A stretch of 64,000 nt of DNA from Megaustenia siamemsis (GCA_032433765.1 JAVIAB010000073.1:62580552-62644551), one strand, 5' to 3'. Shown: positions 22,916 to 34,004, counted from the stretch's first letter. Numbers and translations are program-made. The notes: a model not told the origin generated them from the letters alone.

Positions 22916-23872
22916 GCCGGATTTGTTTTCACTTTTCAACGAACATGTCATGAGATCAATAGTTGATAAATAAGGAATTGAAGTCAACGGTTACAACATA
23001 AATAATTTACGATATGCGGATGACACAGTCTTAATAGCAGAGATCAATAGTTGATAAATAAGGAATTGAAGTCAACGGTTACAACATAAATAATTTACGA
23101 TGTGCCGATGACACAGTCTTAATAGCAGAGACATAGAATGAGCTACAAGAAATGATAGACATAATAGTAAAAGAAAGCAACAAAAAAGGTCTCAGTCTGA
23201 ATAGTAATAAAATAGAAGTAATGGTCATATCAAAGAAACAATCTTCACCATCATGCAGCATAAAAATAAACAGGACAAATCTGAAACAAGTGAAACGCGT
23301 CAAATACTTGGGCACAATAATAACATCAGATGGAACCACAGGAATGAAAAGCAGAATAGCTCAGGCCCAAAATTTCAGAAAACGAAAAATATATTATGCA
23401 ACAAATCTATGTCAATAGAAGTGAGAAAGAGAGTTCATCGCTGTTACATAGAACCAATTTCTGACCTATGGAAACGAATCATGGACAGTAGACAAACACA
23501 TGAACAGACGATTAGAGGCCACAGAGATGGGATTTCTCAGAAGAATGTTGAAAGTTCCCTGGACAGTTACAAAGACCAATGAGGACATTTTCAAAGAGGC
23601 CAACACAAAAAGGGAACTCCTAAAAACATCAGAAAGAAATAATCAACATGTTTTGTGCACATCATGAGAAGAGAAAAGTTGGAATACTTGGTTACAACTG
23701 GCAAAATAAAAGGAAAAAGATATCGCGGACGACAAAGAGTGAAAATACTGGTTATCTTGGTGTCATGGCATGGAAAACAGTCAACAACAGAACCTATACG
23801 ATGCCCTGTAGATAGAAATTTGTAGAAGGACATGATCGCCTACGCCAACCGGTGTGGCACATACTGATGATG
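22916..23872 (+). mobile_element. LINE-A, 5'-truncated, nested, with 12-bp TSD
   Basis: Exact copies of ATTGTTAACATC flank it (22904-22915 and 23873-23884). It starts inside the RT (SPDLFSLFNEHVMRSIVD-like), holds the YADD box twice because of an internal tandem duplication, and runs to the post-RT end and a TGATGATG tail. It has frameshifts and stops. Confidence 0.93.
22953..23128 (+). repeat. 88-bp tandem duplication of the RT catalytic box
   Basis: Units 22953-23040 and 23041-23128 differ at two positions (GATATGCGGA versus GATGTGCCGA). Each unit encodes HNINNLRYADDT-like sequence; the second has CADD. The duplication lies inside the nested LINE-A. Confidence 0.95.
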
Positions 23873-24529
23873 ATTGTTAACATCAAATGGTAGATGTACA
23901 GCAGAGGTGAAATGCAGAATGATTCTTTCCAAAAAATGCAGAATGAGCTTTCCAAAAAATGATGAAGATACTATGCAATCCATTTAGACAATAGCAACAA
24001 GAAAAATAATGCTTAAATGTTATGAACAGCCAGTCTTAACATATGTATGTGAATCATGGACAATAGGACAACAGACAAGAAAATCACTGGAGGCTGTAAA
24101 AATGTGGTTTTACAGAAGCATGTTTAGAATACTATGGACAGCTAAGAAGACTAATGAAAACGTTCTGAAAGAGGTCAAAGTAAAACGAGCGTTAATATAC
24201 AATATCAGAAAGAAAAAATATAATTTTTGGCCACGTAATGAGAAGGTAACAGCTAGAATATATTGTAACAACCGGGAAAATTGAGGGACGGAGAGTTAGA
24301 GGGAAGCAAAGAGAAAAGATACCAGACATCTTAAGAGAATGGCTTGTCAGAAGGGCAACAGCTGAAATGATAAATAACTGTCGAGATCGAAAGTTGTGGA
24401 GAAACATGATCACCTACGCCAGCAGGCACGGTACTTAATGATGATGATCCTGGTATATGCCACATGTTGAGGCCACTTTAGAAAAAAAAAAAAAAACTTT
24501 ACATAATAATTGAAAATAAGTAAAATAAA

Positions 24530-24772
24530 AAAAGTAAAGTGCCCCGTCACGCCAAGTGGCGTATAGAGAATATGGTGTTAGTGACCATAAATTTTATAGA
24601 CCTTCGGCACATGATTTTTGGGGTAATGTGGTTGGTATTACGCCCGTGCCGCTTTACTTTACCAGAAAAAACCCGGTACCCATTTAAAGCTGGGTGAATC
24701 CGGAAGGTTCGAACCCTACCTCTTGTCCTTTGTAGTCTAGTTCAATAACCACTGAGCTATCGTGGCTACCAT
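24530..24772 (-). mobile_element. SINE-1
   Basis: Full body in minus orientation, from AAAGTAAAGTGCCCCGTCAC to GAGCTATCGTGGCTACC. The head has lost some bases around the B box (GGAAGGTTCGAACCCTACC is kept). No clear TSD in the A-rich left flank. Confidence 0.85.
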
Positions 24773-24814
24773 TTCTATATTGGTACAGGAGTAGAAAGAT
24801 AATGCGGTTTTGAG

Positions 24815-24905
24815 ATGAGATGTTAATTTGGATTTTTCCACTGGCACGGGCGGTTGAGCAATTGTGGATTTTAATTCTTTTGCAGTGATACCGGGGCTTC
24901 GACTA
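24815..24905 (+). repeat. R5 3' end fragment
   Basis: CACTGGCACGGGCGGTTGAG then TTTTGCAGTGATACCGGGGC, the conserved 3' part of R5 seen in full at 9.6 and 54.2 kb. From 24,906 to 25,585 I see only AT-rich sequence. Confidence 0.65.
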
Positions 24906-25589
24906 CAACTACAGCTGTATTCACAATATACTACCACATACTTTCAAAATACAACGCACTCATACGAAAAAAACAACAAATTCAAAATTTTCTAGTGTGA
25001 TTCCATCTCCTATTCCTGTTCTAATTCTCCCTAGTCTACTCTGTCTTTTTACTTTGCAGGGTAACAAAAATGTATTATCTTACTGACTAGAAACTCTGTG
25101 TTGATCATGCACAAATTATCACGTCAATTATCTGTATGTCTGCACTAGGTTTGAAATGTCAACGTTACTAACTATGATTTGGTATATGGCATGTAGATTT
25201 TAACAATCTTTATATTACAACTTGTTTACCTGTTATAAGTCACATTTTACACAGTAACGTCGAATTTTGAAGTGTCGTAATTAGAAGTGGAGTCAATCAA
25301 AAGTCGGTCACACAAATCATGATTACACTTTCACAGATTGCGTTCTAAACAATCTTGTCCATCTTCCGCTTTGTCAAAGTACAAATTTACATACAAACTT
25401 TGTTATGAAACATGGTATGTCCGTCAGTAAAAAACTCAGTCCACTACGGCTGCTTAATAATCAGTCCGCAATTAATCAAAACCAGTGTAGATATGCACAT
25501 ACACACACACAAAAATACATCTCTTGTACCTCCCATACCTTCAATATAATATTATTTCTACACACCAAAACTGTTGTGTGTTGAAAGAT

Positions 25590-25735
25590 ACACTACCTCT
25601 ACATCAACCAATACAAACTTAAAAAGCAACAAATCCACACACAAAGAATATTGCATGTTCGCGAACAAGACACAAAATATAATTTCATTTTCAACTCTCT
25701 TTGTCTTCACCCTCTTGGCTAATTGAATAACCCAT
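25590..25735 (-). repeat. R6, inverted partner of 27.13-27.24 kb
   Basis: On the minus strand it contains AAATGAAATTATATTTTGTG and GTTCGCGAACATGCAATATT, matching 27,155-27,210 on the plus strand. The pair is inverted and 1.4 kb apart. Class unknown. Confidence 0.5.
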
Positions 25736-25861
25736 CGCTGTAGATTTCACTATTTCGCTGTTGACCTTATATTTCATATCTACTTATATCTCCTACAAGA
25801 CTATTTCACTTGGGTTAGCAACCAACTAACCTTACTATTTAATTACATTTCTTGACGCCCT

Positions 25862-25865
<4 letters not shown>

Positions 25866-25913
<48 letters not shown>

Positions 25914-26276
25914 AAGCTAATCATGGACAATAGGACAACAGACAAGAAAATCACTGGAGTCTGTAGAAATGTGGTTTTACAGAAGAATGTTTAGAGTACC
26001 ATGGACAGTTAAGAAGAGTAATGAAAATGTTCTGAGAGAGGTCAAAGCAAAAAGAGAGCTAATTTCCAATATTAAGAAGAAACAATCATCATTTTTTGGC
26101 CATGTAATGAGAAGAGAACAACTGGAATATATTGTAACAACTGGAAAAATTGAGGGACGAGAGATAGAGGGAAGCAAAGAGAAAAAATAATAGACAGCTT
26201 AAGAGAATGGCTTGGAAGAAGGTCAAGAACAGAAATGATAAATAGCTGCCGAGATCGAAAGTTGTGGAGAGACATG
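25866..26276 (+). mobile_element. (TA)n and LINE-A 3' fragment
   Basis: A (TA)n tract (25866-25911) leads straight into the post-RT part of LINE-A (SWTIGQQTRKSLESVEMWFYR-like, QSSFFGHVMRREQLEYIVTT). It stops at GTGGAGAGACATG, just short of the usual end, where another TA-rich tract begins. Confidence 0.8.
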
Positions 26277-26299
26277 TATATATATTGGTTCTTTGGTTC

Positions 26300-26350
26300 G
26301 TTGGTTATGGAAGGCCCCGGTATCACTGCAAACGAATTAAAAATCCATAG

Positions 26351-26401
<51 letters not shown>

Positions 26402-26518
26402 TATTCAGATGTTTCCATTGCCACGGGTGGTTGATCAATTATGAATTTTCATTCGTTTCAGTGACACCGGGGCCTTCGAATTACAATAACTATATATATA
26501 TATATATATATTTATATA
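26300..26518. repeat. R5 fragments in inverted pair around (TA)n
   Basis: GGAAGGCCCCGGTATCACTG at 26310 is the reverse of the R5 end. TTCGTTTCAGTGACACCGGG at 26452 is the forward copy. They enclose a (TA)n tract at 26357-26400, so the locus can fold into a hairpin. Another (TA)n lies at 26491-26518. Confidence 0.6.
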
Positions 26519-26762
26519 TGGAGCCGCGATGGCTCAGTGAACTTGACTACTAAGGACTAAAGGTTCGATCGACGGCTTCCGGGTTCACCCAACCTTTAAT
26601 TGGTACCGGATTTTTTATAGGAAAGTAAATTCTGCACGGACGTAATACCGACCACATTTCCCCAAAAATCATGTGCCGAAAGTCTATAAAAATGATGGTC
26701 ATTAACACCATTCCATATTCCCGGTTCGCTTCTTGGCGTGACGGGTCTCTTTCCTTTTTTTA
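26519..26762 (+). mobile_element. SINE-1
   Basis: Head GGAGCCGCGATGGCTCAGTG, body GGTACCGGATTTTTTATAGG and 3' end CTTGGCGTGACGGGTCTCTT are all present with scattered changes. The B box is shortened (AAAGGTTCGATCGACGG). Confidence 0.85.
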
Positions 26763-26994
26763 TACTCAATTTTGTAAACAAGTGACATCTTAATTTTCAA
26801 CACAAAAGAAAATAAAATACATGTGCGTGAAAAAAAAAACAACTCATTCGAATATAGGAGAGTCGAAAAAAAGTATATTCCAAAAAATACTTAATAAATT
26901 CTAACAATTACTCTGTACTGCCAAAACAAATTAAAGATAACCATTCCGTTCAATAAACAAAATAGTTATTTTACATATATACACCCTCGATGAA

Positions 26995-27425
26995 ACGTCG
27001 CAGATGTTTACCTTGTATATATGGCCCTTGGCGTCTTGACAGACGGTTAGTAGCAAACAATCATGTTAAGTCGATAACATTACAACAGCGAAATAATGAA
27101 CTCCACAGCGAAGAGTTATTTCAATTAACAAAGAGGGCGAAGACAAAGAGAGTTGGAAATGAAATTATATTTTGTGTCCTGTTCGCGAACATGCAATATT
27201 TTTTGTATGTGGATCTGTTGCTTTTTAAGTTTGGTAAATATATTGGTGTTTTCTGCTGGATGCTGCTATGCTGAACAGCTTCTCTAGTGGCTGAATCTGC
27301 CAATATTGGATAGACAGATCTATCCGCATAACGAACAAGATGTATGCATGGTCCTAGCCTCGTCTCTTTTCTCCTGCGCTCTTTGTCTTTTGAATTTGAT
27401 ATGAGCACTGCCTCGAAAGATGCTG
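26995..27425 (+). repeat. Dispersed repeat R4, copy 2
   Basis: Shares the order of blocks with 515-745 (CGTCTTGACAGACGGTTAGT, CTGAACAGCTTCTCTAGTGG, ACTGCCTCGAAAG) but keeps about 200 bp more in the middle, including R6. An open frame at 26990-27274 is probably incidental. Confidence 0.55.
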
Positions 27426-27560
27426 TGTCATTTTTTCATTTTTTTAATTCATGTTCTGCGATCTGCACCCAGAATTTTAAGTTGCTTTCACTGATAAAGA
27501 ATTAGCTCAAGGAAGCCCTACAAACATCTTTATATCGCAGCACTTGTCTGCCAGGCATTT
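27426..27560 (-). mobile_element. LINE-C 3' end fragment
   Basis: AATTAGCTCAAGGAAGCCCT and TATATCGCAGCACTTGTCTG match the LINE-C end at 1.99-2.05 kb. Only about 130 bp is present. Confidence 0.6.
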
Positions 27561-28918
27561 CCGGTGCGGCTAGATGGTAGAGTCTTTTTGCCGGCTCATC
27601 GCCAAGAAAGTGTGATTTCATTGATGTGTGATTCTGAATGAAGAGAATAAAAGGCTTACAGTGTATCCACGTGTCGATTGACTGGGGTTGGCCAGTCTAT
27701 AACATGGAAACAGGTTCTGGACCGTGCGACTGAGTGAGTGCACGTGAGTCTAAACCATCCACAGCCGTCGACTTTCAGCGACAAAATCAAAAATGACGGC
27801 AGTAAGTATTCAGATGAAGTTTAAACAACATCAAAGAAGGAAACCAAGAAAAAGCAGACGTTCCGGAATATGTCAGAAATGGTCGATGTGCGAGAGTCTA
27901 GGGTTAAAGTATGTGCGTGTTACATACTGGAACTGTGCTTCCATAAATCAACGACGGCCCAATCCTGATAAGCTCTTGTGCAGGGCCAATATAATGATTT
28001 TGACAACAACAAAAAATACTTCTTGGCGATAGGACAGTTAATGCCCCTGGATTTCACTGTTTCTACAATAAACCTTGCACTGGCCATCCTTGTGGGAAAC
28101 AACATGGTGGCAGCTGAGGTTGATATGTCTGCGTGGGACAGTGATGAATTGTAGGAACGTACGGTTAGGGTGCAGACCCAAGTTCCTTTCGTGGTTGTAA
28201 ATGTGTATGATTGTTATGGGAAGGTGGACACCAAACAATGGCAGAATCTCTTCACGTTCGAGGAGGAGAACGTCATTTTCTGTGGAGACTTTAATGATAG
28301 AGGCAACCAGTGGGGTAACGTCATAACCTACAAGCAGGGAGAAGACCTAGAGAACGCACTGGTGTCCGTCGATTTAGTGTGCTTGAATGATGGAAGGGCA
28401 ACTAGAATGGCCACTCGAACAGGGGACTCTGATAGTGTCATAGACACTGGTGTCTTCCGCCTTCGCACCGGTTTGCAGGTTAAGTGTTCTGGGATTCCAC
28501 GGAAGTGATCACTATCTGACATGTGTCCTAATTGATAAAGCCAGAAACGTAAGCCCCACACATTCCATAATGAGAACTCAGACCAAGACATCAATAGCAA
28601 AATCAGACAGAGGAAACAGGAGGCCTCGCAGGAAGCAGGATAGATGGGCGCAGCCGCCCTGGTGGAACGTAGAAGTCGAGGAGGCTTGACAGAAAGCCAG
28701 AAAGAATGGAAGAACACAACCTGAGATCTTGAAGCGTCTGAAAGAAGAGGTCGACCAAAAATGATACACTTTAAATTATGTGCTAAGAAGGTTAAGGATG
28801 CCACGTGGGATGATTTCTGCAAAAATGCGTGCACAAAAACATCGCTAGCCACATTTTGGCGCCGTCATCAGTGCATGAAGGGCATAACACGGCACAAAGG
28901 CATTCCAGACTTCCATAA

Positions 28919-29258
28919 TGGACCTCGGTAGCCTAGTTGGGAAAACCACCCGACTGGGCTATCGACTTTCGGACAAACCGTGTTCGATTCCCACTGGAAG
29001 CAGTATGATTTGTACTCGTGGCTGGAAACAAAATTACTCCCGCGGTCGACCCAGGCGCTTGCAAAATTGGGTACCAGGGAAGTACCTGGTAAGGTACATC
29101 TGAGAATGTGGGGAAGGCCCCCTCGCTTCGTGAGTTTTAATGCTTGAAGCAATATTATCCAGAAGTCTCCGAACACTTCTGGATCGGCGGCCGAGCATTT
29201 ATGGGTGAAAACTTGTGTGCTAAGACGCCGATTCAAGTCTCGTACTTTACTTTTACCT
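28919..29258 (+). mobile_element. SINE-2 (tRNA-derived)
   Basis: The head GGACCTCGGTAGCCTAGTTG has an A-box-like segment, and GTGTTCGATTCCC is a B-box-like motif. The body includes AGAAGTCTCCGAACACTTCT and the 3' end TTTACTTTTACCTTTACT. A reverse copy is at 55.0-55.33 kb. It sits inside LINE-M between the endonuclease and RT. No unambiguous TSD seen. Confidence 0.8.
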
Positions 29259-30221
29259 TTACTCCCAGAGCCAGGCCAGATATGGCACAAATATGATGAG
29301 AGCAAAGAAAGGGAAGACCGTGCTTGCCTGCTACATTGAGCAGACTGACCAAAGAAATGAGGCTGTCAGAATGAGGATACGGGTGTCACTCTCAGAATTG
29401 TGTGACGATATAGTGCTTGGAGAAGATCTCACAATCACAACCGATACCATTCGCACAACACATAAACAGTTACACATACATTGCTTCTAGTCCAGAGTCT
29501 TCGCCTATGACGTCTTCGGAGGGTTCCACAAAAGCGAGGAAACGTGCTGCTGTTATAGATCTGAATGATGCATACAACAGGGTACCATTTGAACACCTCA
29601 TGCACTTCAAACTGGCAGTATACCCCTTTCTCATTAGATGGATCGCTGCTGCATTGTTTCAGAGAAAGGTGATACTCGGATGTGGAAGTTGGCCATATGC
29701 TTGTCCAGGGCTGCCGCAAGGTTCACTATTGTCACCAGTTCTATTTAACGTGTACACAATAACGATCACGGAATAGCAGCTGGATGGGAATGGACTATGA
29801 AAACTATGACTTTTGTTAATGACATTCTGGTATAACACCAAAAGAAGAAACAGACAGGAAATCGCATCTACACTCTAAGACGAACTCGATCGCATTTCTT
29901 CCTGGTGCGGAGTATCAGGTGTCTTGATTAATACTAATAAAGCATTCGTTGCATGATTCTCACTTAACAATCATATCGTTACCACGGAAACACCGGTAGT
30001 ACGAATTGAATCTGATATGGGGACCAAGGACAGGTTGATGACGTACCTCGGAGTTGTTTGATCGTAGCATGTGTTTTAGTGACCACATCGACCATGTGAT
30101 AACAAAACTCTACAAAGAATTAGCCGCCTTGAAGGACATTGCAGATGCCAGCATCGAGCAGAGACTACTTACCCTTCTGTTCAAGAGACTAGTTCTCACA
30201 TCATTTAAGTATGCCCTAACA

Positions 30222-30487
30222 ATTGAGTTATTGAGTTATATGCGGATCATTATCATTGCACTCCGATGTCCGTCTTAACTCCCATCTCTTTTATCCGAAG
30301 GAGTGACATGAGCTCATTGTTGTCGAAGTCCTGTGCCCTTCCCACATCTCGGAGGGCATTGATGATGTCCGCCCGATCTATTGGGTGACCGTCTTCAATG
30401 ATAGCGCAGCTAGCCAACCTGTCATTTCCCGGTACTCCCGCATGTCCAGGGACGTAGACAAAGATGACCTTACGTACTTTTTACTGC
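30222..30487 (-). mobile_element. LINE-M 3' end inserted antisense into LINE-M
   Basis: This stretch is the reverse complement of the RNase-H end and 3' UTR of LINE-M (compare 31740-32110). It includes the tail repeat ATTGAGTTATTGAGTTATAT and the end-UTR block GCGGATCATTATCATTGCAC. It interrupts the RT connection region between YALTI and ILTVSTTQIDRL. A 5-bp CAATT may be the TSD. It also has an internal deletion relative to the parent 3' end. Confidence 0.8.
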
Positions 30488-31214
30488 TGCAATTCTCACT
30501 GTTAGTACGACGCAAATTGACAGGCTGGAGAAAATACATAATCAAACTATACAAATTATCTTCTGGTGTACGAGCGACGCTTCCTGTGTAGCAATGATAT
30601 ATTTTCTTGACTTTCCAACCATGGATGACAGGATCGAGATCTGGAGGGCACGAGCATACCTGAAGATAAGTGCAGATAAAGAGCATCCATTGCATCATGA
30701 GCTCAACACAGAGAATGGCGTCAGGCTAAAAAGATATAAATCATGGGTGGGCCGAGCAGAAGATGTCATCAAACAGGTCTGTCGGCCTACCAATATCAAC
30801 GTTGGTGAGGAGTGGAGACCGGTGTCTACGTCATTCAGGGGCATATTCTCATGCATTGTCACACTCGACAGGAAATGTAGGGGACAGAACTCATTAGTGA
30901 GGTCATCATGCGGAGGTCATCTGGAATAACACCGATGAGAAAGACGCAGTCATCTCTATACAGACGGATCCATAATACAACACCAAAGGAACGCAAAGTT
31001 ATTTACAACACGCTCGGCAGGTAGAATAGTCAAAGAAAACAGTGGTGCATATGTTATGACCACGAGTAGCATGACGATGGAGGTGATGGCAGTGGCCAGG
31101 GTATTCATCTAGTTAGAGTCACAAGACTACACCCACGAATGCATATAAGTGATTCGATGAGCATGATAAAAAAAAGTGAAGGCGGACTCTCTACGCAGGC
31201 AATTGGTAGAATCG

Positions 31215-31708
31215 ATCATCATCATCATCAAGTACCGGGTCAACGGGCGTAGGTGATCATGTCTCTCTACAACTTTCGATCTCGGCAGCTATTTATCATT
31301 TCTGTTCTTGACCTTCTGCCAAGCCATTCTCTTAAGCTGTCTGTTATTTTTTCTCTTTGCTTTCCTCTATCTCTTCGTCCCTCAATTTTTCCAGTTGTTA
31401 CAATATATTCCAGTTGTTCTCTTCTCATTACATGATCAAAAAATGATGAATGTTTCTTTCTAATATTGGAAATTAGCTCTCTTTTTGCTTTGACCTCTCT
31501 CATGACATCTTCATTACTCTTCTTAGCTGTCCATGGTATTCTCAACATTCTTCTGTAAAACCACATTTCTACAGCCTCCAGTGATTTTCTTGTCTGTTGT
31601 CCTATTGTCCATGATTCGCATCCATATGTTAAGACTGGCTCTACATAACATTTAAGAACTCTTTTTCTTGTTCCTATTGTCAAAAAAGGATTGCATAGTA
31701 TCTTCACA
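31215..31708 (-). mobile_element. LINE-A, 5'-truncated, with 8-bp TSD
   Basis: Exact TAGAATCG flanks it (31207-31214 and 31709-31716). Read on the minus strand it is one open stretch of the LINE-A C-terminus (VEPVLTYGCESWTIGQQTRK, MWFYRRMLRIPWTAKKSNED, MRREQLEYIVTTGKIEGRRD) with a (TGA)n tail. It is young relative to the LINE-M RNase-H domain it splits. Confidence 0.92.
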
Positions 31709-32114
31709 TAGAATCGTTACAGAAGTTAAAAATACGTAATGTCACCTTTGTGTACGTCCCTGGACATGTGGGACTAGGGGGAAATGAAAGAGCGGACCGG
31801 TTGACTAGCTGTTTTGTCGTTGAAGACGGTCAACCAATGGATCGAGAGGACTTCATCAATGCCCTGCGAGATGTGGTAAGGGCACAGGACTTCGACAACC
31901 ACGAGTCCACATCACTTCTTCGGATGAAAGAGATGGGAGTAAAGATGGACACAGCCAGAAGCGAGAAACTTAGTGGGCGTGTAAGAAGACTTGATCAACC
32001 AACACGGAACTGGAGTCGTCTGTCGCTGGACACTGAGGGACTTGCTGATGAGGGGATCTGAGCACCTATGGACATGTTCGGAGTGCATCGATGATAATCC
32101 GCAAATAATTCAAT

Positions 32115-32502
32115 AACTCAATAAAAATAACCGGTCTGCCATTTGGTCTCTTTCCATCCTTAAGTACGTCATACAATATTTGTTTGGGAATACCATTGCC
32201 ATTTTTCTTACATGACCCAGCCACCTTAGTCTGCGACTCTTATTTGTTGTTATGATGGTTCGGAGTTTGGTCGTTGTAAGATATTAGAGTTGGTTACTTA
32301 GTCTTGCCATTTGATGTCCATAATCTTTCGAAGACAACGCACATGAATGCTGTTCAACCTTTTCTCCTGCCCTGCATAAGTAGTCCAAGTTTCTCATCCG
32401 TATAGAAGTATACAAAGCACACAACTTTTGTAAATTTGAATCTTAGTCATTGGTGTTAATTTTGTGGCCCATGCTCTATCTTTACGTTCATCAAATATGG
32501 AA
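32115..32502 (-). mobile_element. LINE-C 3' fragment, cut by the Polinton
   Basis: The minus strand encodes a DERKDRAWATKLTPMTKIQI-type stretch followed by a LCILLYG block and the LINE-C end (ATTTGGTCTCTTTCCATCCT). It runs up to the 6-bp target of the Polinton. The right flank of the Polinton does not continue this LINE. Confidence 0.7.
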
Positions 32503-32508
32503 GCAGAC
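32503..32508 (+). repeat. Polinton TSD, left copy
   Basis: GCAGAC directly before the terminal AGTAGTATGG. The identical six bases follow the other end at 43007-43012. A 6-bp duplication is the known signature of Polinton integrase. Confidence 0.93.
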
Positions 32509-33351
32509 AGTAGTATGGGTGGCTGTGAACCCAACCAAAAGTGCACGTGCATGCACCGAAAGACAATAGATTTGGCACCAAAACCGCACGAAACTGGCAC
32601 CAAATACGTGCAAAAGTCCGATAATCGGCTTATTATCTCGGTGGTCGTGACGGTAATCGGCTTATCTCGGTGGTGTGCGTTGGTGCGTGACGATCGGTGG
32701 TCGTGGTGTGCGGTTGTGCGTGACGGCTTATCTCGTGGGATCGGCGCGTCGCTCGCTCGCCGGTTATCTCGGGGGACAGTGGTTCTAAAAGGGGTTGGGC
32801 GACAGCGGTTCTAAAACTTGTGGGGATGGCGGGTCGTCGCCGGCTATCTCGCGGGTCGGATGGCGGGTCGTCGCCGGCTATCGAGACGTGCGGGTGGGGA
32901 AAGGGGGGTGCCTTTATTGGTCGAGTGTTATTAGTATCATCATGTGTGAGGTGGGTATTAGGCAACAGGAGGCGACATGTAAAAAAAATGCTGACAAGCA
33001 ATGACGTTGAAGGGGGGTTAGGAAAAGGTAAATACGACTATCTCGCTTGCGACGAGGGTGGGGGAACGGGGTTGGTCGGCACAGGGTGTGTTATTGTAGT
33101 GTCATGTACCAGGTGTGATTATAGCGATTTTTTTTAGTGACACATCATCATCATGTGCCACCCTCAACAACATCATCAACCCTTCCTATCATCATCATGT
33201 GCCACCCTCAACAGCATCAGCAAACCTTCCTATCATCATGTGCCACCCTCAACACCAATCACCCCTTCCTATCATCATCATGTGCCACCCTCAACACCCT
33301 CACCATCGCCTTCATGTCCTCTCATCAAGCCACACAAAGTATCAACCACCG

Positions 33352-33389
<38 letters not shown>

Positions 33390-33498
33390 TCATGGTAAAC
33401 CAAAACAAAATTCATTCTATATTTCTCTCAGCTTTATTATTATTAATACAACAAATATACGACACATATTTGAAAATATATTACTGTCCGGTTGTTGA
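32509..33498 (+). repeat. Polinton terminal repeat, left
   Basis: A 990-bp terminal repeat running from AGTAGTATGG to the inner edge ACTGTCCGGTTGTTGA. It includes a duplicated GGCGGGTCGTCGCCGGCTAT block, a minisatellite of about 40 bp (33140-33310, with ATCATGTGCCACCCTCAAC) and a CTCT tract (33357-33390). Inverted copies lie at 40.37-41.40 and 42.03-43.01 kb. Confidence 0.93.
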
Positions 33499-33986
33499 AT
33501 GTGGGCATCCGCGGGCCCCTCGAAGCCGAAGTATCCACGGGGCGAGCAATCGATAAGTGATACGGTCGTTTATGTGCTGTCTCGATGAAAAAGGCATGAG
33601 AATTCTGTTAAGTTTCGCGCCACGACACTTAAGAAGTATATAATAAACACAATATAGACCGCACGTGTTGCTAAGCAAATCTTGCAACACCGCGGGTTGT
33701 AGACGAATGGAACGTGTGAGTTTTGCTCTATAAAGTTTAAAATATCCACGTGTCTGGGAGGCAAACCGTAGGAATCGAAATACTCACATTCGCCGAGTCC
33801 GTTGTAAAATAGGGCCACCCAATACTCTCCGGGTTCGTGGGCAGGGTCGGTGTTTATGACAAAGGCCGCGGTCGCCGTTGGGTCGATGGTTGGCGGTAAG
33901 TGGTTTCGTGGAATGACACTAACAAGGGAACAACGTCGAACGAAAATATCCGACATCAAAAGGTTGTAAATCTCCCTCGTGTTCAT
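33481..33986 (-). pseudogene. Adenain-like cysteine protease, left copy, frameshifted
   Basis: Polintons encode an adenovirus-type cysteine protease that matures capsid proteins. The main frame (33570-33986) has ending blocks GLGECEYFDSYGLPP and, where the catalytic His-Trp is expected, GEYWVALFYNG: the His is Tyr. The Cys block NTCGLYCVYYILL is read only in the -1 frame (33481-33690), so a one-base frameshift lies near 33685. The ATG is 18 nt beyond the capsid gene's terminal stop. The last 18 bases enter the terminal repeat. The right copy keeps His at the same place but has the same frameshift. Confidence 0.88.
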
Positions 33987-34004
33987 ATTCTTCTTCTTTC
34001 TCGC

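Larger units (their letters stand above)
22090..24447 (+). mobile_element. Old LINE-A-like copy, host of two nested insertions
   Basis: RT pieces before the insertions include an EQCGFV.GKGTNNAIYIIR-like block and a CLIDYTKTFGKVKYQEI-like block, with a decayed FADN box near 22550. After the nested insertions it resumes at 23885 with SNGRCTAEVKCR-like coding and the C-terminal block (KMWFYRSMFRILWTAKKTNE), ending ACTTAATGATGATGAT. Many stops. It is clearly older than its insertions. Confidence 0.85.
27561..32110 (+). mobile_element. LINE-M, I-like LINE with RNase H, interrupted
   Basis: An APE-type LINE with endonuclease, RT and RNase H in that order. Endonuclease boxes: VTYWNCASINQ (27920), IFCGDFNDRG (28275) and a GSDHY box at 28494-28508. 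RT: AVIDLNDAYNRVPFEHL, CPGLPQGSLLSPVLFN (29700), then a damaged catalytic box near 29815. After RT comes LDFPTMDDRIEIWRARAYLK (30600). The RNase H part includes a TDGS-like start near 30963 and VYVPGHVGLGGNERADRLT (31750). Three later insertions split it: SINE-2 at 28.92 kb, its own 3' end at 30.22 kb and LINE-A at 31.2 kb. It ends AATAACTCAATAAAAATA. Multiple stops and frameshifts. Confidence 0.88.

Noticed and set aside
30222..30487. Simple inversion within LINE-M
   Set aside because: The host RT sequence is continuous across both sides and the segment includes the LINE-M 3' UTR and tail, so it is an antisense insertion, not an inversion.
32464..33137. Several 60-120-codon open frames in the left Polinton terminal repeat
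   Set aside because: They fall in GC-rich terminal-repeat sequence, are mirrored in both other terminus copies, and have no recognisable domain. Chance frames are more likely.
33150..33310. CRISPR-like regular repeats
   Set aside because: Units of about 40 bp contain no unique spacers. It is a minisatellite in a eukaryotic element.
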